This document shows, piece after piece, positions 7,398 to 16,769 of a stretch of 64,000 nucleotides of DNA. How positions within the stretch are numbered: position 1 is the stretch's first letter; each line of letters begins with the position of its first letter. The notes below the pieces were generated by a model. The model saw nothing but the letters and a program-made list of their open reading frames with translations. It had not been told where the DNA came from and searched no databases. A program made the translations under genes and the position numbers. The stretch spans positions 2,356,001-2,420,000 of the forward strand of contig NZ_CP034248.1 of NCBI RefSeq assembly GCF_003931855.1. The letters run 5' to 3'. This DNA is from Paenibacillus lentus (GTDB lineage Bacteria; Bacillota; Bacilli; Paenibacillales; Paenibacillaceae).

Positions 7398-9551
7398 ATG
7401 ACTGATTTTCAAAGTGCCTATCAAGAAGAGAAGGAGCGGCTGGGCCGTACCTTGCAAGAGATTGATCACCAATTGTCGGCTTTGCGAGCTATACCTGTGT
7501 ATACAGGTCATGATTTCACGGAGCAGGTACTGGAGGCAGGCCGGGAAGACCAGCGCCAGCAGCTGGAGAAATCAGTGCGGGAGCCCTACTTCGGCAGGCT
7601 TGATTTTGAGGAGCAGGGCCGGAAGCCCGCCTCTCTATACATTGGCAAAGTCGGTGTCGGCGACCCTTCCGGCAAGCAGCCAATTGTTATCGATTGGAGA
7701 GCTCCGGTAGCGAGTTTGTTCTATTCATTCACGGGCGGAGACTCGGCCACGTACGAAGCGCCCGAAGGCATCATTGAAGGACTTGTTTATTTAAAAAGAA
7801 ATATCGTAATTCGCCAGCAAATTTTGGAGCGCGTCGTCGATACGTACAATCGGGAGGACGAGGGTCCTGCGGTATCGGATGAATTTCTCGTCTATCGGCT
7901 GGGCGAAAATAAAGACAATCGGCTGCGTGATATCGTGTCGACGATTCAGGCGGAGCAGGATCAAATTATCCGGGCGGCAAAAAACACGGCGCTCATTATC
8001 CAGGGCGTGGCGGGCAGCGGAAAAACGACGGTAGCGCTGCATCGTTTGGCCTTTTTGCTGTATCAGTATAAGGAACAGATTCAGGCTGAGCGCATGGTCA
8101 TCTTTGCGCCGAACCATATGTTCATCGACTATATTTCCGAAGTGTTGCCGGAGCTTGGCGTGGGCGATATCCAGCAGAGCACATTCCCGGACTGGGCAGC
8201 GGAAGTGCTTGGGCTGGAGCATCCACCGTCTGCAAGCCAGAGCGATTTTCATCGGTGGTTCGATGCAGGCCGATCGGAGTCTGTGCCAGAATGTGAGCTG
8301 CCGGGCAGGTTCAAGGGCTCAATGCGCTTTAAGGCGGTAATTGATGCTTTTCTCGCTAACCTGGAAGCCTTATGCGTCCCGCAGATCGATTTTGAGCCTT
8401 GGGAGGGAACGAAGCTTCCTTATGCCGAGATTCTGGCTTGGTTTGAGGGAGAATACAAGCATTATCCTGCGGCAAGACGCAAAGAGCGTGTACTGGCCCG
8501 GCTTCACCGCTGGATTGAGATGGAGCTGAAGAAAGCCTCGTCGGCGGCACAGCTTAAGGAATGGAAGAAAAAAGGGCAGCAGCGCGAGAAGTCCTATGCC
8601 AAGAAATGGCCCGAGCTTACGCCGCTTTCGTTGTACGAGGAGTTTTTTCAGCTCAAAAAAAAGGGGAGCATAGGCCTTCCCGACATGTCTGCTGATATTC
8701 CCCCGGCCATTTGGCAGGAGACGCGCGGCAACCTGAAGCAGGGCATCGTTAAAGAGGAGGATCTCGCGCCGCTGCTCTATTTATATACGTGCATTCATGA
8801 GATCGAGGGCCAGATGACTTTCGACCATGTTGTCATCGACGAAGCTCAAGATTTTTCTGCATTGCAGGTTGCAGTGCTGGATCGGTTTGTCAAAGGGCAT
8901 TCTTTTACGATTCTGGGAGATTTGTCGCAAGGCATTCATTATTACAAAGGGGTGCGCGATTGGCATGAAATGCAGGAGCAGTTTCATTCGGAGGATACGG
9001 CTTATTTTGCTCTGACGCGCAGCTACCGTTCGACGATGGAAATCATATCTTTCGGAAACGAAATATTGGCTAGGGGAGTCGGCGCAGAGCTGCTGGCCGT
9101 TCCCGTATTCCGTAGCGGGGAGCCGGTCAAGCTGTTATACGCAGCGGAAACGGAACGGAGCGATGCCATCAAAGAGGTGCTAAAGACCTTGCTTAAGGGA
9201 AGCTATCGGACGACGGCGCTGCTGACGAGGACGCTGCAGGATGCATCGAAGCTTCATGAATGGCTCGCTGAGGAGGGGATCGAAGCCCATTTGATCGATG
9301 GCAGCAGGGATCAGTATGCTGGCGGCATATCTGTGCTGCCAGCTTATTTGTCCAAAGGGCTTGAATTTGACGCTGTCATCGTTACGGATGTCGACCGGAA
9401 GCATTACTCGCCGGAGGATGCCAAACTGCTCTACGTCGGCTGTACAAGGGCTCTACACGAGCTCTGGCTACTGCATGGAGAGGAATTGCCTGATTATGTG
9501 ATCACGGAAAATTCAGAGATGGTCATGAACGTAGTCCGTCCTCTTTTATAA
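7398..9551 (+). CDS. helD: HelD-type UvrD-like helicase, RNA polymerase-associated
   Basis: The 717-residue product is an SF1 (UvrD/Rep-like) ATPase of the HelD type. In B. subtilis HelD strips stalled RNA polymerase from DNA and aids its recycling. The N-terminal coiled-coil arm (about 1-60) is the part that enters the polymerase channel. A Q-motif region (STIQAEQDQII, 181-191) precedes the Walker A GVAGSGKTTVALHR (203-216). A long insertion (about 240-470) is followed by Walker B VVIDEAQDFSALQ (about 478-490). The C-terminal motifs include ALTRSYRST and YLSKGLEFDAVIV. TAGGAGGT precedes the ATG, and a TATAAT hexamer lies at 7311. It is monocistronic. Confidence 0.92.
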   Translation: MTDFQSAYQEEKERLGRTLQEIDHQLSALRAIPVYTGHDFTEQVLEAGREDQRQQLEKSVREPYFGRLDFEEQGRKPASLYIGKVGVGDPSGKQPIVIDWRAPVASLFYSFTGGDSATYEAPEGIIEGLVYLKRNIVIRQQILERVVDTYNREDEGPAVSDEFLVYRLGENKDNRLRDIVSTIQAEQDQIIRAAKNTALIIQGVAGSGKTTVALHRLAFLLYQYKEQIQAERMVIFAPNHMFIDYISEVLPELGVGDIQQSTFPDWAAEVLGLEHPPSASQSDFHRWFDAGRSESVPECELPGRFKGSMRFKAVIDAFLANLEALCVPQIDFEPWEGTKLPYAEILAWFEGEYKHYPAARRKERVLARLHRWIEMELKKASSAAQLKEWKKKGQQREKSYAKKWPELTPLSLYEEFFQLKKKGSIGLPDMSADIPPAIWQETRGNLKQGIVKEEDLAPLLYLYTCIHEIEGQMTFDHVVIDEAQDFSALQVAVLDRFVKGHSFTILGDLSQGIHYYKGVRDWHEMQEQFHSEDTAYFALTRSYRSTMEIISFGNEILARGVGAELLAVPVFRSGEPVKLLYAAETERSDAIKEVLKTLLKGSYRTTALLTRTLQDASKLHEWLAEEGIEAHLIDGSRDQYAGGISVLPAYLSKGLEFDAVIVTDVDRKHYSPEDAKLLYVGCTRALHELWLLHGEELPDYVITENSEMVMNVVRPLL

Positions 9552-9590
9552 ATTCAGATCGTATGAAAATGAGTATAGAATTATGCACAG

Positions 9591-9620
9591 GAAGAGCTGT
9601 CTTATGCAGCTCTTTTTCTT
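9591..9620 (+). terminator. Rho-independent terminator after helD
   Basis: AAGAGCTG and CAGCTCTT form the stem with a 7-base loop, followed by TTTCTTTTTTT. Confidence 0.88.
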
Positions 9621-9623
9621 TTT

Positions 9624-9653
9624 TTAACTAAGAAATAGGACTGATGTTATAAT
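9624..9653 (+). promoter_or_regulatory. Promoter of the GntR/LacI-type regulator gene
   Basis: TTAACT and TATAAT are 18 bases apart, with an extended TG before the -10. Confidence 0.6.
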
Positions 9654-9710
9654 CATTTATATGTCTTTGAGTTAAAGCAGAGCATGGAACAGGGAGGGAG
9701 TGACTGACCT

Positions 9711-10757
9711 ATGAAGTCATTGCCGCTATACAAAATGATTCAGGAGGATATCCGGTATCTCATACGAACGGGGCAGCTGAGACCAGGGGATCGTGTCCCA
9801 TCGGAGACAGAGCTTGCCGAACAATATCATGTAAGCAAGATTACGACTAAAAATGCTTTGAATGGACTGGCTGAGGAAGGAATCCTGGTCAGACAGCGGG
9901 GAAAAGGGACATTTGTCAATCATATCCCCAAGGATATCCCGTCCATGGGCGGTCATAAGGGATTAATCGGGCTTATTCTCCCCAGTATGAAGACAAAGGT
10001 AGACCAGCGGATCATCAATGCTATCGAGCAATACGTCCGGAAAAATGGTTATCATCTTCTGATCAAAATTACTCAGGAATCATCGCTGGAGGAGAGCAAG
10101 GCCATTGAGGATCTACTCCAATTAAGGGTAAAGGGACTCATCATATTTCCGATTGAGCAGGAGATGTATAACAATGATATTTTAAGATTGTCATTGAATA
10201 GGTTCCCGCTCGTCCTGATCGATCGTTATCTGAAAGAAATCGAGACTTACAGTGTAAGCGCAGATAATGTGGATGGCTCCTATCAGGCGGTTAAGCACTT
10301 CATTAGCCAAGGGCATCAGCAAATCGCTTTTGTAACGATGGAAGTGACTAATTCGGTGACAGCGGATCGGGCGTTGGGATTTGAGAAGGCATTCCTTGAA
10401 CGCACCCTGTCAATCAACAAAAATTTGTGGTGTGTGGTGAGCATAGCTGATATGGCTGTGGGAAAAGGAAGCTCTATAATACAGGAATTTCTAATGCATC
10501 ATCCCGAAATTACGGCCGTCTTTACTGGAAATGCTGAACTCACCCGCATAACGCTTCGGGCCATGAAACATTTGAATCTGCCCAATGAGCAACGCCCGGA
10601 ACTGATTAGTTTTGACCAGTCCGATTTAGCAGAGGTGAGCTACATCAAGCAAAATGTTGAGGAAATGTGCAGAGTTACTGTGGAGCTTCTGCTGGAGCAA
10701 ATTCACGGGACGTATCTCCCGAGGAGGGTATTCATACCTGTTATTCTATTTCATTAA
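9711..10757 (+). CDS. GntR-type HTH / LacI-type sugar-binding transcription regulator (AraR-like)
   Basis: The 348-residue product joins an N-terminal GntR winged helix to a periplasmic-binding-protein-like effector domain, the AraR architecture. The winged helix spans about residues 1-72 (MIQEDIRYLIRTGQLRPGDR, then SETELAEQYHVSKITTKNAL and the wing RQRGKGTFV). The effector domain spans about 85-348 (GLIGLILPSMKT, LIDRYLKEIETYSVSADNVD, GHQQIAFVT). AraR-like proteins repress pentose or polysaccharide genes until a sugar binds. The gene reads towards the GH43 gene, which makes control of that gene and perhaps of the whole sugar cluster likely. I saw no clear AraR-type operator palindrome. The ligand is unknown. 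The gene is intact. Confidence 0.88.
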   Translation: MKSLPLYKMIQEDIRYLIRTGQLRPGDRVPSETELAEQYHVSKITTKNALNGLAEEGILVRQRGKGTFVNHIPKDIPSMGGHKGLIGLILPSMKTKVDQRIINAIEQYVRKNGYHLLIKITQESSLEESKAIEDLLQLRVKGLIIFPIEQEMYNNDILRLSLNRFPLVLIDRYLKEIETYSVSADNVDGSYQAVKHFISQGHQQIAFVTMEVTNSVTADRALGFEKAFLERTLSINKNLWCVVSIADMAVGKGSSIIQEFLMHHPEITAVFTGNAELTRITLRAMKHLNLPNEQRPELISFDQSDLAEVSYIKQNVEEMCRVTVELLLEQIHGTYLPRRVFIPVILFH

Positions 10758-10833
10758 AAAGAGGAATTATTCAAATTATATACTTTATAAGATATAAAAA
10801 ACTTCAAGGAGTGATGATAAGATGACGATAAAA

Positions 10834-10848
10834 TAGAAAGCGATTACA
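10834..10848 (+). promoter_or_regulatory. cre-like site (CcpA) upstream of the GH43 gene
   Basis: TAGAAAGCGATTACA matches the catabolite-responsive element WTGNAANCGNWNNCW with one mismatch. It lies 25 bases before the GH43 start codon, a position suited to repression. The match is by eye. Confidence 0.5.
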
Positions 10849-11465
10849 TTCGCATGTGGGAGGAAGGACGCTATGAGAAAATATGTAAAGATTTTGCTTG
10901 TTCTAATAGTAGGATGCCTGATATTGCCGGCTTCGCTGGCGCAGGCCTACCAGAATCCTCAGACACTCAGCCATGAATGGGCAACTTATGGTTCCGGTGA
11001 TCCTTATATTTTGAAATTCAAAGGCGATTATTATTTGTACGTCAGCACCAAGGACTCTGAGACAGGCATTAAAGCCTGGAGCTCACCGGACTTAGTGAAC
11101 TGGACTTATGCCGGACTTGTGGCTACAGATCCAGTTACAAAAGGAGCTTACGCACCGGAGGTTATTTATTGGAATGGCTACTTCTATATGTATACGTCTC
11201 CAGGCGGAAACGGGCATTACGTGCTGCGGAGTGAAAGCCCGACAGGACCCTTTACGGTTCAAACGCCGAATAAGGGATTGAGTATTGATGGGCATGTGTT
11301 TATTGATGACGATGGACAGTGGTATTTTTACCGCGCTGAACACGGCCAGATGGTCGCTCATCCTATGAGTGATCCTTATAGTTTTGGAGCCGGATCGAAT
11401 ACTGGTGCCTCGATCAGCGGGGGCTGGACAGAAGGGGCGACCGTTATTAAGCGGAACGGAAAATA

Positions 11466-12986
11466 TTACATGACTCAACTTTCGCACCTAGAAAAATGAC
11501 TTAAACCCTTGAGTGCGCAAGAAGAATTCAATAGATTTACTCGTATTGACAAAAAAACACCTTGCTTGTTTGGTATCATGGAAGTGTCTAATCAACCATA
11601 CCAACAAGAAAGGTGTGTAACCCTATGTTACAACAACATTCCCTGTCTGAACAGTCTCACTTTCCCAAAATTTTTGCCAGTCTCCACATCGGAAAAACGT
11701 TACGACAAGCGGGTATTTCTAAATCTTTCGGTCTTTCAAGTCTAGCGATTTTCCAAATCGTGTTCTCTTTGGTCTTTGAGGGGAAAAACTGGTTTCGACT
11801 CCTGGAAAGTGATCGCGGAGCAGATCTTCCCGGCAAGGATGTTATCTACCGTTTTTTGAATCAGGCTTCTTTTGCTTGGCGGCGCTTTTTGCAGGCTTTG
11901 AGTCTTCGAATCGTGCACCATTTCGAATCGCTCATTTCGTCCCACCGGGTACGTGTGTTCATTATTGACGATTCCGTGCTCAGCCGAAATCGTAGCAGAA
12001 AAGCGGAACTCTTGGCACGTGTATTTGACCACTCCACAGGCAAATTCACCAAAGGTTACACTATGCTAACGCTAGGCTGGTCAGACGGATTTAGTTTTGC
12101 TCCGCTTGATTTTGTCATGCTGTCTTCCGCTAAATTAGCCAACCGTCTGTGCGAAATGGCTTCGAATCTTTCCAAACGCAGTAACGGCTACAAACGCCGG
12201 ATGGAGGCCTTTTCTCGAAAGCCGGATGCTGTCGTAGCCTTGCTGGAACGAGCCTTACGTGGAGGATTCACCGCTGATTACGTGCTTATGGATAGCTGGT
12301 TTACGCAAGCTCCACTGCTTCGCGAGCTCACTGGCCAAGGTCTGCCCGTGATTGGCATGGTTAAAGAAATGAAACAACGCTATCTAGTTCAAGGCAAGCG
12401 AATGACACTGCGCGAGGTGTTTCAAAGCCTTCCTGCATCGAATGCCAAAGATATTAAAGGCTCGATCATCGTACACACCGCCTGCGGTCTACCCGTGAAG
12501 CTTGTGTTTGTCCGCAACCGGAATAAAAAACGGGAGTGGCTGGCGATTTTAAGTACAGATGTGACGCTTGATGCGACTGAAATCGTACGTATTTACGGTA
12601 TGCGCTGGAGCATAGAGACCTTTTTCAAAGTCACCAAAAGCTACTTAAAACTGGGAACCGAATTCCAAGGCCGCTCCTTTGATCAGCTGATTAGCCACAC
12701 CACGATTGTATTCAGCCGATATTTGGCGATGGAATACGAACGACGCCAATCGAGTGATGACCGAACATTGGGAGGACTCTTTTTCCTCTTTGCTGATGAG
12801 GTCCGCGATCTAGATTACCAGACTGCACTTCAGCAGCTCATGAGTTTATTTCTCGAAATGTCCCAGGCGAAAACAAAGAAGAACAAAACAGCTGTATTTT
12901 GTCAACTACAGGAATGGATCTCCGGTTTACCCAGCTATATTAAGGGTTTGTTTGGAGATTTGAGCTGCGAAAGTTGAGTTACATGA
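11466..12986 (+). mobile_element. IS4-like insertion sequence (about 1505 bp) with target duplication
   Basis: The element at 11474-12978 ends in perfect 13-bp inverted repeats, CTCAACTTTCGCA and TGCGAAAGTTGAG. It is flanked by the 8-bp direct repeat TTACATGA (11466-11473 and 12979-12986). A 6-bp duplication TACATG with a 14-bp inverted repeat is an equally symmetrical reading. It carries one transposase gene in the same direction as the host gene, and its stop codon lies in the right inverted repeat. Removing the element and one repeat copy restores the GH43 frame exactly. The perfect repeats and the intact transposase point to a recent insertion. Confidence 0.92.
11625..12977 (+). CDS. DDE transposase of the IS (IS4-like family)
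   Basis: From the ATG at 11625 the product is 450 residues; a GTG at 11613 is also in frame. It has the DDE pattern of IS4-type enzymes. A first Asp lies in VFIIDDSVLSRNRS (near residue 107), a second in YVLMDSWFTQAPLL (near residue 224), and a Glu in YGMRWSIETFFKVTKSYLKLG (near residue 332, the YREK-like region). The frame is uninterrupted, so the element may still move. Its stop lies inside the right inverted repeat. I could not assign the IS subgroup by eye. Confidence 0.92.
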   Translation: MLQQHSLSEQSHFPKIFASLHIGKTLRQAGISKSFGLSSLAIFQIVFSLVFEGKNWFRLLESDRGADLPGKDVIYRFLNQASFAWRRFLQALSLRIVHHFESLISSHRVRVFIIDDSVLSRNRSRKAELLARVFDHSTGKFTKGYTMLTLGWSDGFSFAPLDFVMLSSAKLANRLCEMASNLSKRSNGYKRRMEAFSRKPDAVVALLERALRGGFTADYVLMDSWFTQAPLLRELTGQGLPVIGMVKEMKQRYLVQGKRMTLREVFQSLPASNAKDIKGSIIVHTACGLPVKLVFVRNRNKKREWLAILSTDVTLDATEIVRIYGMRWSIETFFKVTKSYLKLGTEFQGRSFDQLISHTTIVFSRYLAMEYERRQSSDDRTLGGLFFLFADEVRDLDYQTALQQLMSLFLEMSQAKTKKNKTAVFCQLQEWISGLPSYIKGLFGDLSCES

Positions 12987-14892
12987 CTTATACGGGAAAC
13001 CATGTTCATAGTCCGGCTTACCGGATCGATTATGCGGTGAGCAGCAATCCTTTAACGGGATTTGTGCCTGCCAGCAAGCAGAATCCCGTCGTTCTCTCGA
13101 CCGAGGGGCCAACGATTGGGTTGGGCCATAATGGGTTAGTCACCGGCCCGGATCTGGATACGCTCTATATGTTCTACCATAACTGGAAGGGCTACACGCC
13201 TGAAGGCTGGCCGATTCGAAGTATTAATATGGATCGTGTCGTATGGAATGGAGATAAAATGCACGTCTTGGGCCCTACGACAACATCGCAGCCCAACCCG
13301 GATATGCCGGATTTTTATGACCGCTTTAACAGAACGGCTATTGGTTCCGACTGGTACAATGTAAACGGCGGGCATTGGGGCATTTATAACCAGGAGTTAA
13401 TGTGGCAGGATAGCCTGGGGTCAACGGCGGCGCATAAACAAATTACGAACGCGGCGACGGATGCGAATTATACGGCAGAGTTCCATATGAAGCAAATGAA
13501 TCGAGGCACAAGCGCCTCCCCGCGTTATGGCGCTACATTTTCATATATAAATGAAGATAATTACGGCGTGGCGATGCTGAACGAATTGCATAACCGCCTG
13601 GAAGTTAATTTTGTAGTAAACGGTGTGCCTCAAGAATGGGTTTATGCTTCACTGCCTTCCGGGTTTGATTATAGCAAGTGGCATAGCATTCGGGTCGAGA
13701 AATTAGCGAATGAATTCCGAATCTATGTGGATCAGATGCTGAAGACCGTACAAAACGCCAACCTTGGCGGTGGTCAGGTCGGCTATTTAACCGAAGACAC
13801 GCATGCTGATTTTGCTTATGTCGCATTCAGCAACAAAGTAGACGGCAGTAACGCTTGGGATGCGTATAAGCCCGTTCCAGGCAAAGTGGAAGCAGTTCAT
13901 TATATGAGCGGTGGAGAAGGAATTGCTTATCATGATACAACCGTAAATAATCTGGGCGGTGAATACAGGAAGGATGCAGTAGATATTCGCGTGAATCCGG
14001 AGGGTGGTTATAGCGTAGGCTGGAATCAGTCAGGGGAATGGTTAAAGTATAAGGTGAATGTGGCTTCAACGGGAATGTATGATGTTACGTTTCGAATGGC
14101 AACGACCATGAATGGCGTGCAAATCAGACTATGGGATGGAGCGGTGGATTTGACTGGCATTGTACAAATTCCTAATACTGGCGGCTGGGATGAATGGCGC
14201 CCGATCACGGTGAAGAACATTCCTCTCACGCAAGGCTTAAGAGAGTTGCGGGTTGAATTTGTGACGGGCGAGGCCGATTTTGCCAGTATGGAGTTTCGGC
14301 ATCATGCAAGTGTACCTCATTTGACCGATAACTTTGATGGGGGCAAGAGCGGCGAGTGGAAGCAATGGGAAGGAAGCTGGTCTGTAAGCGACGGACAGTA
14401 TCACTCCGCAGGCAGCACATTTGCCAAGACAACGATTGGTAATGATCATTGGGCGGACTATACCGTGGAAGCGGATATTCGCATGAACGAGGTCGGTGGA
14501 GACTCGGGGATCATTGTCCGTGGAACTAATCCGGCAAACGGGCTGGAGCTTGGACAAGGCAATGCCGATTTCCTACAAGGATATTATGCATACATTAAGA
14601 CGGATGGAGTGTATCTCGGTAAACAAAATTATAACTGGAGCCCTTTAACGGGGGTGAATCTGGCTCTGTCCACAGGTACATGGCATAAAATGAAGGTAGT
14701 TGTTCAGGGAACGAATATAAAGGTGTACGTGGGGGATATGAACGTTCCGAAAATTGATTATAACGATAACTCGGAAACGGCATTTACCCATGGAAAAGCG
14801 GGGTTAAGAACGGCTCATCAGAGTACGTCGTTTGATAACTTCACGGTTTATCCTTAATTAAGTTCTATAGTTCAGTTCAGAAATAGTGGAAG

Positions 14893-14924
14893 AAGGATCC
14901 TGCCATGCGGCTGGGTCTTTCTTT
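14893..14924 (+). terminator. Hairpin terminator after the GH43 gene
   Basis: AAGGATCCTGCC pairs with GGCTGGGTCTTT (two G-T pairs, one mismatch), then TCTTTG. An ATG at 14905 that could start the next gene lies in its loop. Confidence 0.6.
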
Positions 14925-14955
14925 GTTCGTATCTATGCAGGTGGAGATGATGACG

Positions 14956-16755
14956 ATGAGATTAGGCAAAGGCTGGCGGCATTTGCGAACGAGCATTAAA
15001 TACAAATGGATTTTGCTACTTATGGCGATGACATTAATTCCACTGTTTATTTTGGGGCTGGTCTCGTATTCAATTACAAAAAACGCCATTGACAAGAAAG
15101 TGACGGACTCCTCGAAGCAGTTGATTAGACAGACAGGGGAAAATATCGATATCCGCTTCTCCGGGTACAAGGATATGCTGATGCAGGTCATCACGAACAC
15201 GGAAGTAATGTCTTTGCTGGATAAGCTGCAGCAGCGTGATGAAAGCATTGTGGAACATCTCACGCTGACTACCAAGCTGGCTTACTTCACGGCGGTCTCT
15301 CCAGAGTTCAAATCGATTTCGTTTATTACGGATGCTCAATATATTAAGGGGATTTTCCGCTGGGAGGACCTTGAAGCTCATCAGGCTGATTTCTATGAGC
15401 GGACAATGGCTGAGCGGAATGCTTATGTCTGGTTCCCCACGAGACTAGGACAGTATTCGGATACAGCGGATAACCATGAGGAGCTTGTTTTTTCCTTGTC
15501 TAAACAAGTATTCAACATTCATGATGGCCGGCAGATGGGCATGGTGGTTGTGCTCGATATCCGGGAAGAGATGCTTAGCGATATTTTGAATAAAAATACA
15601 GAAAGTGAGCTTTCTACAGAAAGCTTCGTGATTGATCAGAATGGTATGATCTTATCGCATGCGGACAAATCTATGCTAATGACGCCGATGAACCTCTATT
15701 TTCAAAATGACACGGGGGCAGCTATTCAGGACGGGGTGAAGGAAGGCAGTTTCGTGGCCAAGTATAAAGGGAGAGAGGTTATGGTGAACTATCTGCAGCT
15801 AAAGAGCAACGATTGGAAGGTTGTACATATTATAGAACGGTCCAGTTTATATAAAGATTCGAATCAAGTGATAAAAGTAATTGCTATGATCATGATATTG
15901 TGCGTTTTGTTCTCAATTATTACGGCTTATGCCATGGCATCATCTGTCTCCAAGCCCTTAAAAGTGATGGTAAAGGCGATGAAGCAGGTTCATCTCGGCA
16001 ATCTAGCGACACGGATTCGTATGAACGAGGACAGAATCGATGAAATCGGCAGCTTAGAATACCATTTTAATGATATGGTGGGGAGAATTGAAGAATTGGT
16101 GGAAGCGGTGTACGTGGAGCAGAACAATAAAAGAATTGCTGAGGTAAAAGCCCTGGAGGCGCAAATCAATCCGCATTTTCTCTATAATACATTGGACGCG
16201 ATCAAGTGGACGGCGTTATTTCAGAAAGCGAATAATACGGCGGAGATGGCACGGTTATTATCCCGTTTGCTGCATATCAGTATCGGAAAAGGAAGTGATA
16301 CGGTCCTTGTTCACGAGGAGCTGGAGCATGTTGAATGTTACATGGGAATTCAAAATCTCCGCACCACAACTCCGATTGAAGTAAATTATGAGATTGAAGA
16401 CAAGGTGAAGATGTATCGAACGCCCAAAGTTATTCTGCAGCCGATAGTAGAAAATGCGGTGTTGCATGGATTTGCGGATCAGCCACAGGGAGCTGTGATC
16501 ACGATTCGCTGCAGGCAGGAGGGAAAGCATCTGTTATTCGAAATTATAGACAATGGCCTCGGGTTTGAGGATGAAGTTAATTTTGGCAACCTGGAGGAGG
16601 ATGACTTGCCAAAGGGAGCTTTTTTCCTAGGGGTGGGTCTCTCTAATGTAGAGGAAAGAATCAAGCTGATTTGCGGTCAAGAGTACGGTCTTACGATAAA
16701 CAGCAAGCCCGGAAAGGGAACCGTTGTGGTCATTACGCTGCCAATACTAGAGTAG
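14956..16755 (+). CDS. Sensor histidine kinase, YesM type
   Basis: The 599-residue product is a membrane sensor kinase of the YesM family, which pairs with AraC-type response regulators to sense polysaccharide fragments. I chose the ATG at 14956 because GGTGGAG stands 9 bases before it; a further in-frame ATG at 14905 lies inside a terminator hairpin. One transmembrane helix lies near residues 18-40 and a second near 300-322, enclosing an extracellular sensor domain. A HAMP domain follows (about 323-376). The phosphoacceptor H407 lies in AQINPHFLYNTLDAIKW and the HATPase_c domain covers about 490-597 (VENAVLHGF, DNGLGF, GVGLSNVEERI). The response regulator follows after 14 bases. Confidence 0.93.
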   Translation: MRLGKGWRHLRTSIKYKWILLLMAMTLIPLFILGLVSYSITKNAIDKKVTDSSKQLIRQTGENIDIRFSGYKDMLMQVITNTEVMSLLDKLQQRDESIVEHLTLTTKLAYFTAVSPEFKSISFITDAQYIKGIFRWEDLEAHQADFYERTMAERNAYVWFPTRLGQYSDTADNHEELVFSLSKQVFNIHDGRQMGMVVVLDIREEMLSDILNKNTESELSTESFVIDQNGMILSHADKSMLMTPMNLYFQNDTGAAIQDGVKEGSFVAKYKGREVMVNYLQLKSNDWKVVHIIERSSLYKDSNQVIKVIAMIMILCVLFSIITAYAMASSVSKPLKVMVKAMKQVHLGNLATRIRMNEDRIDEIGSLEYHFNDMVGRIEELVEAVYVEQNNKRIAEVKALEAQINPHFLYNTLDAIKWTALFQKANNTAEMARLLSRLLHISIGKGSDTVLVHEELEHVECYMGIQNLRTTTPIEVNYEIEDKVKMYRTPKVILQPIVENAVLHGFADQPQGAVITIRCRQEGKHLLFEIIDNGLGFEDEVNFGNLEEDDLPKGAFFLGVGLSNVEERIKLICGQEYGLTINSKPGKGTVVVITLPILE

Positions 16756-16769
16756 TCAGGGGGGACAAC

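Larger units (their letters stand above)
10873..14857 (+). pseudogene. Secreted multidomain GH43 glycosidase, split by an IS
   Basis: Joining 10873-11472 to 12986-14857 restores one 823-residue frame, read YYM|TYTGN across the junction. A signal peptide (about 1-25, cleavage after LAQA) leads into the GH43 domain. Its catalytic triad candidates are D43 (SGDPY), D139 (SIDGH) and E187 (WTEGAT), all before the IS. A beta-sandwich of the LamG-like type follows, then a CBM6-like module (VEAVHYMSGGEGIAYHD, with GEWLKYKVNV). The last module is LamG/DUF1080-like (DNFDGGKSGEWKQW to the end). Such enzymes act on arabinan or arabinoxylan side chains outside the cell. The IS leaves a 208-residue product with foreign end LSHLEK, so the gene is broken. 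The downstream half retains a frame from TTG 12974 but lacks the catalytic residues and a good ribosome binding site. Confidence 0.88.
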
